The position numbers and the translations under genes were made by a program. From Daphnia pulex (taxonomy: Eukaryota > Arthropoda > Branchiopoda > Diplostraca > Daphniidae), in contig NC_060023.1 in NCBI RefSeq assembly GCF_021134715.1, forward strand, positions 9,238,001-9,302,000: 64,000 nt of DNA, given 5' to 3'. The first letter of the stretch is position 1. Each line of letters starts with the position of its first letter. Below the pieces are notes generated by a model. That model searched no databases. It worked only from the letters and a program-made list of their open reading frames with translations, and was not told where the DNA came from. Positions 13,366-23,615 of this stretch are shown here, piece by piece.

Positions 13366-13420
13366 CGGGGAATTTCGGTCCGTAAGTAGACCATTTGGAT
13401 ATGATCTCTTCGTTCTGCTT
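13366..13420 (+). pseudogene. P450 exon 1 relic
   Basis: GTCCGTAAGTAGACC followed by TTTGGATATGATCTCTTCG aligns by eye with the 5'-UTR/exon 1 boundary of copies 3 and 7 (GTCCGTGAATGGACC, then TTTGGATATTTTCTCTTCG). The ATG is destroyed. No exon 2 follows directly, so this is a decayed duplicate. Confidence 0.6.
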
Positions 13421-13982
13421 ATTCTCACTAATTTACTAAGGAGGAAAAGTTAACAGTCGATTTACGCAGTAGTAGACATGAGATGAGTACCAACTCAAGC
13501 TAATTTCAAGATTTTTGTTGTAACACCATTCGTAAAAATTTCGTTTAAAGTTAGAGATGTTTTCTTAAGTTTAAAAACCAACAAACCTACGCCGATGCTT
13601 GCTATCATAGTCCGCCCACGTGTTTTCTAATCTTTTGGTGCAAGAAAAACAGAAAAGTCCATCTATCCTAGTGAGCAGTTCTCAAATGGGGATATCCGAT
13701 ATGACTGAAAAGTGAAAAGTATTCCTCTTTGGTCAGTGGTTAATAATAAGAATTCTAAAATTAGACTTGCAGCGTACCAAGTAAAACTCCCGTAAAACCA
13801 ACGCTTCCCTCACTTTCATTTTGATTTCTACCAGAAGTGCCATTGCAAATGATTTCTACCAGCCTAAGAAAGTGCCATTGCTTCATGAAATTCGCTTAAA
13901 GCAAGTTGTCGTTTTCCTTTGAGTTCTAAGCAATATCTCATTGATCCCATTGCAAAGGAAAGAAGTTCGTTTGTTACCGAAT

Positions 13983-14280
13983 TGTTACATCCAGTCCCGT
14001 GAGACATTCGTTCGGGAATGTTAAATATTGTCTCTTCATATTACAACGAGTTCGAACAGTCATTTGTCTTTTGTATATTTTATTATTTTTTACGTGTATG
14101 ACCATATCGAATAATGAACTGCACTAATTTCTAAATATCGTTTGCATTTCATAATTTTACAGATACGTATGCCACCTCAACTCACAATCACTTTTCCGAT
14201 CAAAGGAATCCCTGGTCCCAAGCCAATCCCTTTCTTCGGTAATGTATGGGACTCAATAAGATCTGCTTACACAAGTGCGT
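13983..14280 (+). pseudogene. P450 exon 1 + exon 2 pseudogene fragment
   Basis: From 13983 the sequence follows the class B leader (TGTTACATCC, AGTCCCGTGAGACATTCG) to an ATG at 14018 and a shortened exon 1. Then 14161-14270 aligns with exon 2 (ATGCCACCTCAACTCACAAT, TCCCTGGTCCCAAGCCAATC). Exon 2 carries an ACGT-like insertion at its start and an extra A in GATCAAAGGAATCC, shifting the frame before the Pro-rich hinge. Exons 3-13 are absent before copy 3 starts. It is closest by eye to copy 3, so it probably arose from a partial duplication of it. Confidence 0.8.
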
Positions 14281-14604
14281 ATTTAAATCCTTTTTGAAGA
14301 AACGTTTTCGCTTAGTTCATTTCACTAATAAAAGTTGTGTAGAAAATAATCATCGCCACCCTAAAAAGTCTACATTTCTATTAAGAAATAAAAAATTCAT
14401 AACACATTTAAAACTTTGAAATCTCATCTTGCCTCAAAAATTCTAGATAGCGATTCAAACATTATCTTAAACACTCATCTTCAAACACTTATCTTATCTT
14501 TGTTGTTTATAATGTGGAACGTTTAAATCCCCCCTAAAAAAGTGTAGGAATTAGTCAGCCCATCCTGGAATATTCGATTTGAACACATTTGTTAATTCAT
14601 CGCG

Positions 14605-14690
14605 CGACCTTGAGCGAGGCAAAAAGGAAGGGATCGCTTTGTTTACATCCTTTCACTTTCAGTCTCGTGAAACATTCGTCCGTGAATGGA
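14605..14690 (+). promoter_or_regulatory. Class B P450 promoter, copy 3
   Basis: CGACCTTGA (14605-14613) reads TCAAGGTCG on the minus strand and fits the FTZ-F1 consensus YCAAGGYCR. Inr TTCAGTC has its A at 14661, 25 nt before the ATG at 14686, and GGACC lies at +28 (DPE-like). There is no TATA box. Confidence 0.55.
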
Positions 14691-17130
14691 CCTTTTGGAT
14701 ATTTTCTCTTCGCCCGTCACATGGGTAGTTACTGTCGTCTCTTTTCTCTATCTTTTTTACAGGTACGTAAATGAAGTGATTAGTGAGTATTAGGATCATT
14801 TTATTCACAACATTTTAATTTTATAATCAAACAGATATGCCACTTCAACTCACAACTACTTTTCCGACCAAGGAATCCCTGGTCCCAAGCCAATTCCCTT
14901 TTTCGGCAACATGTGGGGCATCTGGAAAAATGTTGGCTAAGTTACTAATATCAATTGCAAACAAATGCATTACTTTGTGGTTTTCTCTAGAATATTCCTG
15001 AACTTGACGTTGCCTTAGTGAAGAAATACGGCAAAGTTTTTGGATATTTTGACGGTTTGATACCGAACCTTTGGATAACAGATGCTGATATGATTAAGGC
15101 CATGTATGTTAAAGATTTCGAACATTTTGTCGACCGCAGAGTAAGGACAACAAATATCTTTTAATCCTTAATTTGAATTAGAAATTCTAATGCTATCGTC
15201 TGCAAATTTTGCAGTCTTTTGAAATGAAAACCAAGGTCATCCGCAAGTGGTTGACAGTTATGAAGGGACAAGAGTGGAAGGATATTCGCTCATCCGTTAC
15301 CCCAGCCTTCACAACTGGGAAAATAAAACGAGTATTTATAATATAAACAACACACAGATTAAGACATTGGTTACCTAATCAGTCATTGAAATTTGAAATT
15401 ATAGATGTCCGTACTGATCAAGGATTGTGTTGATAAGTTGTGTGACCGTGTAACGAACTTCACCGAAAATGATGGGAAAATTGACGCCAAGATGTAATAA
15501 CAAATTCTTTTGATTTTTCTGCCATTTCTTTGACCTATGAGTAGGACTGCGTTATGGAAACTCGTTTCAATTGAAATCACAATATTTGTCTTTTCAAACT
15601 TTGTTGATTCTTCAGAACGTTTAGTGCTTTCACCATGGACGTGATTGCAAGATGTGCGTTTGGGTTGAATATTGAGACACTCGGGAATAAAGACGACCCT
15701 TTCATTACAAATGCGCAGTATGTTACGAATCCGCCAGCCAATAAATCCCCGATCGTCTTTTTGCCATGTAAGTAATTTTTGGTATTGTTGTGATTATGTG
15801 ATTAAGTGTATTTTTAAGAGAGAAGTAATTTGTTATTTGTGAACTATAATTTTTCTCACCAGTTGCGTACCCTAATTTCTTTACTTCACTGGGAAGCCTT
15901 GCTGAGAGTATATTCGTTACAAAAGAATTAAAATTTTTTTTCAAACTCTTGGAGAATATACTCAAAGAAAGGTCGCAATCTAAAGAGGTATGCGTCGTGT
16001 GTAATTGCTATAGTAAATAACTAAATTATTAATCATCACAATTTTTCATTTAGAAATTCCACGACTTTATAGAGGCGGCCGACGAAGCTATTTCCGAGTT
16101 CACGAAGGAAGTTGATGGAAAACCGGTTCCAATTTGGACACGTGAAGAAATAGATGAAATTGTTATGGGACAGGTATTTTGAGTGAACGCAATACGCTTG
16201 GTCCATTTGATTATGGCCAATTAACTAGGCTATATCGTTCCATTAGTCGACTCTCTTTATGCTGGCCGGATTCGACACAACTGCTGCCACCCTGACTAAC
16301 ACTTGCTTTCAACTGGCAAGAAATCCAGACATTCAAGAAAAACTGTATGAAAGCATCATGGTGAAAATGGAAGACTATGTAATTCTACCTTAAAACCGAA
16401 AACTGTAAGCTTTTAATTTACCTGCTTATTTTCCAAAAAAGGATGAAGTATGCCATGAAATGGTCCAAAACGTGCCTTATTTGGAAATGGTTATCCAAGA
16501 AGTATTGCGCTTTTATCCGCCCCTTATCCGGTAATTCAACAATTTCAATTTATACCGTCGCTGAAAATATAAATTTAACTGTATTGTGATGCAGAGTTGA
16601 GCGTCAGTGCACAAAGGATTACTCTTACGACAATGGACGTATTAAAATTAAAAAAGGACAATTGGTCACCGTTCCGGCCTTTGCTTTACATCACATGGAG
16701 GAATACTATCCCGATCCTGAAAAATTTGATCCCGAAAGGTTAGTACCGCTGCCAAAAATGAATTGCTTGAACCGTTCTACATCGGGTTGTTTCTATTTTT
16801 TGAAAAGGTGGAGTCCCGAAAATAAGGCCAATCGGAATCCCTACGCCTTCATGGCATTTGGGGTAGGACCGCGAAACTGCGTAGGAATGCGCTTTGCATT
16901 GGAAGAAATGAAAATTGCCATCTGTTGTCTGGTTCAGAAATTCCGTTTCTTTCCAGTCGAAGAGACGCCGGTATGGAATAAATAACCTAGTAAATTTTAA
17001 GAATTATCAATTATTTTGTTAATTCCCATTCCAACAGGAACAGCTTCGGTTTGACGACGGACTGGTACAAATTTTACAACCAATTCGTGCAGTGGTGGGC
17101 ATTGAGCTCCGTCAATCCAATTCAAATTAG
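14686..17130 (+). CDS. Cytochrome P450 copy 3
   Basis: Exons: 14686-14762, 14835-14931, 14991-15140, 15215-15331, 15405-15493, 15616-15767, 15863-15987, 16054-16173, 16247-16378, 16442-16530, 16595-16738, 16808-16970, 17038-17130; 515 aa if intron 2 is removed. Subfamily II body: DGLIPNLW and KDFEHFVDRR rather than DGPIPNLW and [10 protein letters not shown]. All catalytic motifs are intact (WKDIR, AGFDTTAAT, EVLR, FGVGPRNCVG). Oddity: the intron 2 donor is GTTGGC, where the other seven copies have GTRARN-type donors, so splicing may be inefficient; reading through the donor meets TAA (GGCTAA) within three codons. Confidence 0.9.
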
Positions 17131-17471
17131 TTGGGAATTTTGTTGTAATAACACAATGCAACATTGACAACTGCTAATAAAATGCTTTTGTAACTTCTTT
17201 TAAACAACTTTAACGCCAAATGCCCCCTTTTTCATAGATCTTGGTTTCATTAAGGCCACGTATGCAGCGATGTAAAGCCTGGGCGTAACAACTAGTCGGT
17301 GAACAGCATTATTTTCTCTGTTGGTTTTCATTTCACGTTTGAAAACGAAACTTGCTAGAGGCAAACAAAGACACAAACATACAGCACCACTGTGATCACA
17401 GGGGGAATGCGTCATCAGCATTGAGCATATTCTGGGATTTTGGGCTTGGCCAAACTCTTCCTTTTGACAGA
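17131..17471. other. Spacer upstream of P450 copy 4
   Basis: No gene. From about 17350, AGCACCACTGTG and GGAATGCGTCA match the region 5' of copy 8 (30315-30350), so a longer class B upstream module is shared by these two genes. Confidence 0.55.
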
Positions 17472-17552
17472 CGGCCTTGAGTGTTCTGCGCAGCCCACAA
17501 AGGAAAAATTTGTTATCTGTCCAGTCTTGTGCCGCATTTGTCCGTAAATGGA
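17472..17552 (+). promoter_or_regulatory. Class B P450 promoter, copy 4
   Basis: CGGCCTTGA (17472-17480; TCAAGGCCG on minus) fits YCAAGGYCR. A weaker Inr CCAGTC has its A at 17523, 25 nt before the ATG at 17548. GGACT at +28 misses the last DPE position. Confidence 0.5.
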
Positions 17553-19908
17553 CTCTTCGGATATTTTCTCTTCGCCCGTCACCTGGGTAGTATCAGTTAT
17601 CTCCCTTCTCTATATTTTACTTAGGTATTTAAATGTGATTTAAATGTTACATTATAGTGTTAACTGAACCAATGAAATATTTTGCGGTTGAATTCTCTAA
17701 CAGATATGCCATGTCCACTTTTAATTACTTTTCCGACCAAGGAATCCCTGGTCCCAAACCAATTCCCATCTTTGGCAATATGTGGGGCACCTGGAAAATG
17801 GTGAGAAAATTTGTTATATCAACATCTTCAAAATTCGAAATAACTACTGAAATTTAGAACCTTCCTGCGTACGATTTGGCGTTAGTGAAAAAATATGGAA
17901 AGGTTTTCGGTTATTTTGATGGCCCGATTCCAAACCTTTGGATCACAGATGTAGAAATGATAAAGGCCATGTACGTCAAAGATTTTGATCATTTTATCGA
18001 TCGTAGGGTAAGAAGACAAACATTTTACTCTTATTAACCACATAAAGTTAAGTAGGAATTCTATCTCTTTAGTCTTTTCAAATGAGAACCAAAATCATAC
18101 GCAAGTGGTTGAGTGTGATGAAGGGACAAGAGTGGAAGGACATTCGCTCGTCCGTTACGCCAGCCTTTACTACCGGAAAAATCAAGAGAGTAATTTCCTT
18201 TAGGAAGGAATAAATACGGAAAATTAGTTTATCAGAAACTTACGTTTGTTGTTTATTAGATGTCAACGTTGATCAAAGATTGCGTTGACAATTTGTGTGA
18301 TCGTGTCGCAATTTTAACCGAGAATGATGGGAAAATTGACGCCAAGATGTAACAACATATCACCTACCATTTCATTAGTTCTGTTTCAAATTTGATTTAT
18401 TTGACAGGACATTTAGTGCTTTCACCATGGACGTTATTGCAAGATGTGCGTTTGGATTGAAACTTGACACGCTCGGAAGCAAAGACGATCCTTTTATTAA
18501 TAACGCTAAATTCGTTTTCAATCAATCAACTAACAAAACTCCAGCTGTTCTTCTCCCATGTAAGTTTTAACAGTATTAAATTTCAATTTTTTAATAGCAG
18601 ACTATTGTGTCGTCATGACTCGCAATTCTTTGAATTTATTTTGTGTTATTCTGTCAATAGTTATGTACCCCAAGTTGTTTTCTGCGCTTGGATCTTTTGC
18701 CGAGCGTTTGTTTGTCACCAAACAATTGAAATTCTTTTTCAAGTTATTAGAAAATGTGCTGAAGGAACGATCCCAGTCAAACGAGGTATTATGATGAAGG
18801 GTAGTAAATTTACAATGGGTTACTTGACTGATGAGTAATTTTTGTGACGAATAGAAATTCAATGACTTTATTGAATTGGCTGATGAAGCAATTTCAGAAT
18901 TCACGAAAGAAGTCGATGGCAAAACCGTGCCCATGTGGACTCGCGAAGCTATAGATGAGATCGTTATGGGACAGGCAAATATTCTAAATGAGTTCTTTGT
19001 ATTTTTCCATATGTAATAATATGAATAACATTCATTATTCAGTCGACACTCTTCATGCTGGCCGGATTCGACACAACAGCCACAACTTTGACTAGCACCT
19101 GCTTTCAACTGGCCAGAAATCCCGATGTTCAGGAAAAGTTGTTCCAAAGCATCGTTGCGAAAATGAAAGACTATGTAATTAGACTTAAAAACCCTGAAAC
19201 TAAAAGCTTTTAATTAAATTGAGTTCTTTCGTGAAAAGGATGAAGTTTCCCATGAAATGGTCCAAGACGTTCCCTATCTGGAAATGGTTATTCAAGAAGT
19301 ATTACGCTTTTATCCGCCCCTTATCCGGTAATTTAATCCTACAGCCTCCATAACAGAGCATTTTGTGATTCCTACATCTGTTTTTATAAGAATTGAGCGG
19401 CAGTGCACGAAGGATTACTCCTACGACAACGGCCGAATTAAAATAAAAAAAGATCAAATTATTACCGTCCCAACTTATGCACTTCATCATTCGGAAGAAT
19501 ACTACCCCGATCCAGAAAAATTCGATCCTGAAAGGTAAGCACTATCGCAGACATCTAAAAAATTTACTATTGTGTTGATTAGATAATTTGCTTCAAGATG
19601 GAGTCCAGAAAACAAAGCCAATCGGAGTCCTTATGCTTACATGGCGTTTGGCACAGGTCCACGCAACTGCGTCGGAATGCGTTTCGCCATGGAAGAGATG
19701 AAAATGGCTCTTTGTTCTTTGGTTCAGAAATTCCGCTTTTTTCCAGTCGAAGAGACACCGGTATGCAGTTTATTTCTTCTCGCGTTAATCAGTTAATATG
19801 TAATAATTTTGGTTATCTCTAAACGAACAGGTTAAGCTTCAGTTTGACGACGGGTTTGTACAAATTCTGCAGCCAATTCATGCAGTGGTGGGCCTTGAAT
19901 TTCGTTAA
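17548..19908 (+). CDS. Cytochrome P450 copy 4
   Basis: Exons: 17548-17624, 17704-17800, 17858-18007, 18073-18189, 18260-18348, 18408-18559, 18661-18785, 18855-18974, 19043-19174, 19239-19327, 19391-19534, 19598-19760, 19831-19908; 510 aa. It has a class B promoter but a subfamily I body ([11 protein letters not shown]). Intron 8 starts with GC instead of GT (ATGGGACAG then GCAAAT at 18975), a GC-AG intron where the seven other copies have GT. The stop comes where paralogues have CAA (CGT TAA), trimming about five C-terminal residues beyond the conserved core. P450 motifs are complete ([23 protein letters not shown]). Confidence 0.92.
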
Positions 19909-20142
19909 TGAAATTCCAATTAACTAGTTAATTAATTTTCGATTTTTTAAAAATTTAATGATTTGATTCACTTCCAAATCTCGCTGTAGTTCAAAATTTT
20001 CCTGCAAATTAGTTATTTTAAAAAGGCACGAGATGTGGCACTAACATGACATTCATATTGTTGTCAGACTGTACACGTTTTCTGTTTTTGTCAATATATG
20101 GCAGAGAACGTAATCTTATTGCACCGTCATTGTTAAAATATT
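19909..20142. other. Spacer between P450 copies 4 and 5
   Basis: Short AT-rich spacer with the copy 4 3' UTR. Its right half matches the upstream module of copies 1 and 2 (GCAGAGAACGTAATCTTATT, compare the copy 1 block at 7448). No gene. Confidence 0.5.
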
Positions 20143-20283
20143 CAGCAGCGCATGCCGGAAAAAAGTTAAGACCTGGCTCAAACTCAAACATAGTTTACAA
20201 CTACCTCAGTTTACAGCTTGGTTCATAAAGATAGGTGTTATTCGCATCAGTTCAGTCCTGCACAGCAACTAGTCCAAAATGGA
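20143..20283 (+). promoter_or_regulatory. Class A P450 promoter, copy 5
   Basis: A degenerate version of the GTCAGC-CATGAC element (TTCAGCAGCGCATGCC) is followed by TATA-like CATAAAGA (20224-20231) and Inr TTCAGTC with A at 20254. The ATG is at 20279 (25 nt) and GGACG lies at +28. Confidence 0.5.
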
Positions 20284-22683
20284 CGCATCGGGAATTCTCT
20301 CATCGCCCGCTACCTGGGTGGTAGCACTCGCCTCTTCTTTATACATTCTTTACAGGTAAAACATAATTACTATTGCATGAGAAAATTTTGTGTTTGTTGT
20401 GTATTTGATTTTGTAATGGGTAAATTTGAATCAAACAGGTACACCACCTCCACATTTAACTACTTTTCGGAACAAGGAATTCCCGGTCCAAAACCAATCC
20501 CAATCTTCGGTAATATGTGGAACATATGGAATGAAGTGAGAAAAAAAAATTGAAACTAACTTAAAAATTCGTTTACATTTTAAACTACATTGAATTTTAG
20601 AATCTTCCTGCATACGACTTGGCATTAGTAAAAAAGTACGGAAAGGTTTTCGGTTATTTTGATGGCCCGATTCCAAACCTTTGGATCACCGATGTCGAGA
20701 TGATAAAGGCCATGTACGTCAAAGACTTTGACCACTTTGTTGATCGCAGAGTAAGGGGGAAATACGTTAATTGGATTACTTATTAACTGAAGTTGGAATT
20801 CTTTATTTTCCAGTCGTTTGAATTAAAAATGAAAGTCATGCGTAAGTGGTTGGCACTACTGAATGGACAAGAGTGGAAGGACGTTCGCTCTTCCGTTACA
20901 CCTGCCTTCACTTCTGGCAAAATCAAGCGAGTAATTTCACATTGAAAGAGAAAACTAACAAGGCAAGCAGTTTATCAGATGCTGTCCTTTTTTTTATTTT
21001 TTTTTATTAGATGTCCATCTTGATCAAAGAATGCGTTGTCAATTTGTGTGATCGTGTTACTACTTTCACCGAGAAAGATGGGAAAATGGACGCCAAGATG
21101 TAATAACATCCCATATGGTTTTACTTTTTTGAATTTATTAGACTGTTTTAAACTCATTTGATTATTTGGCAGGACATTTAGTGCTTTCACCATGGACGTG
21201 ATTGCAAGATGTGCCTTTGGATTGAAAATCGACACGCTCGGGAACGAAGACGATCCTTTCGTTAATAACGCAAAGTTCGTTTTCCATTCAACAGCTAACA
21301 AAACACCAGCTGCTATTCTGCCATGTAAGTCTCAATAGTTTAACCGCTTAATGGATAAGGATTTTCTCATAACGGTTAAATATTTCAAATCATTTTGTCT
21401 TTTTTCTGTCTACAGTTATGTACCCCAACTTTGTTTCTACATTTGCATATTTCACCGAGCCACTAATTGTCACCAAAGAAATGAAATTCTTTTTCAAACT
21501 ACTCGAGGATGTATTAAAGGATCGGGTGCAGTCCAATGAGGTGAGAAGGGTCACAAGGAAATACAGGCATGTTTTAACTAACAACAATTCTTGTTGCCAA
21601 TAGAAATTCAACGATTTTATTGAAGCAGCTGACGAAGCGATTTCCGCATTCACCAAAGTAGTCGATGGCAAAACAGTCCCCATGTGGAATCGCGAGACAA
21701 TAGATGAAATTTTAATGGGACAAGTAAATATTCAAAATTATTTTTGGTGAAAAATTTAATTCAGTCTGACCATGCAATTTGAATAATATTTAGTCGACAC
21801 TCTTCATGCTTGCCGGGTTTGACACAACAGCCACAACTCTAACTAGTATCTGCTACCAGCTGGCAAAAAATCCAGATGTTCAAGAAAAGTTATACGAAAG
21901 CATCGTTGCAAAAATGGAAGACTACGTAAGTTTGCTTCAAACCCTGAAATGTTTAAAATTTATTTATTTTGGTCTGTTCTTTCATTAGGAAGACGTTTGC
22001 CATGAAATGGTTCAAAACATTCCTTATCTTGAGATGGTCATCCAAGAAGTATTGCGCTATTATCCACCTGCTGTGCGGTAATTATAATTTTGCAGCCGCT
22101 TTGATAGGAAATTCGTGATTTTAACAACTACTTTGAATTAGCATTGATCGTAAGTGCACCAAGGATTACTCCTACGACAATGGCCGTGTTAAAATTAAAA
22201 AGGATCAAATGATTACTGTTCCTATATATGCTCTACATCATATGGAAGAATACTACCCCGATCCAGAAAAATTCGATCCTGAAAGGTTGTTTTGAGGAAG
22301 GTTTCTATATCTTTGCGACTTTGCTTATGAGGTTATTTTTTTATATTATTTCCCAGGTGGAGCCCAGAAAACAAAGCTAAGCGCAGTCCTTATGCTTTCA
22401 TGGCGTTCGGTACAGGACCACGTAATTGCATTGGAATGCGCTTCGCTATGGAAGAATTGAAAATTGCTGTTTCTACTATAGTTCAGAAATTCCGCTTTTT
22501 CCCAGTTAAAGAGACTCCGGTACGCAGTTAATTTTCTTATCGCGTTAATTAGTTAATATGTCTCAATTATTTTTTTTTATCTCTTATCCAATATAGGAGA
22601 GACTACAATTTGACGATGGATTTACACAAGTTCTGCAGCCGATGCACGCGATAGTGGGCATCGAATTCCGCTATTCAAACTAG
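20279..22683 (+). CDS. Cytochrome P450 copy 5
   Basis: Exons: 20279-20355, 20439-20535, 20601-20750, 20814-20930, 21011-21099, 21173-21324, 21416-21540, 21604-21723, 21794-21925, 21989-22077, 22142-22285, 22357-22519, 22597-22683; 513 aa. Class A promoter with subfamily I body. It is the most divergent of that group: the hinge is followed by [10 protein letters not shown], exon 10 starts with Glu rather than Asp, and the strand after the K-helix reads RIDRKC where the others have (I/V/L)ER. All P450 landmarks are present ([32 protein letters not shown]). Confidence 0.92.
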
Positions 22684-23523
22684 AAATAGTTAAAGAGCCT
22701 TATTGTTTGAGAGGTGGAAAACCAACGAAAAATATGTGCTATTTTCTTTGGGGGTTACGGTGTCTATATATTTTTAAAGTCCGTTGTTTCGTTTACTTAA
22801 AGTTAGTAAGGCCCAGTATTCAGCACAATCAAGTACGAGCTTGTGCCCAGGTCTTACACCACTCGAATGCACTCGAATAAACGACCGTGCAGTTCCAATG
22901 TGAATACCGTAACCAATTTATTTTTTACAATTGTTGGAGTTATCAAATTATATAATTTATTGAAATTAGCAAAAGTGGAATGGAGTGGTATATGATATAG
23001 GAACAAGCTAGTACTTCATTGCTGCGCACTGGGTCTTTGCCAAGTGAAAGGTATAATGGTAGGCGATCTACAACATGGCTAATCGATAATCGTATGACTA
23101 AAGTTAATTTCGGAGTGCGATAACAATCAACAAAGACACTGGGTTTTTTTCGGATTACGATCTTTATGATAGACGCAGGGCGGCTAATAGATTAGAATTG
23201 GATTGGGACAGGGTATTTCATATTTTGTTTGAAATGACGGCAGAATGATGCGGATTAAATGAACAGGGGATGTTATAACCCCGCTAGATGGCGCTGATAG
23301 CTTTGATTACTTAATCATGAAGTACAGAAAGGTAAAGAGATATACAAAATCTGTACTTCATGACTTAATCGATTTGATTTTATTTGATTAACTTTTCGGA
23401 AACTGTTATCAACTAATAGAAAATATCAAGCCAAGTGATATAAACAGTGCACAAAAGAATGCGTCACCCGCCTTTGACGTACTCTTGAATTCGGGGCTGG
23501 GCCAAACTCTTCCTTTTGACGGA
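22684..23523. other. Long spacer between P450 copies 5 and 6, with a small hairpin
   Basis: No gene is seen in these 840 bp. At 23304-23373 a near-perfect inverted repeat (CATGAAGTACAGA and TCTGTACTTCATG, extended by flanking TTAATC/GACTTAA) encloses about 21 nt. Confidence 0.55.
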
Positions 23524-23615
23524 CGACCTTGAGTGAGCCACACACAGCCCACAAAGGAAGGAATCGTTTGCTGCTACATCCGTTCAGTCTCGTGAAACAT
23601 TCGTCCGTAAATGGA
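23524..23615 (+). promoter_or_regulatory. Class B P450 promoter, copy 6
   Basis: CGACCTTGA (23524-23532; TCAAGGTCG on minus) fits YCAAGGYCR. Inr TTCAGTC has its A at 23586, 25 nt before the ATG at 23611. GGATC at +28 is a full RGWYV match. Confidence 0.55.
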
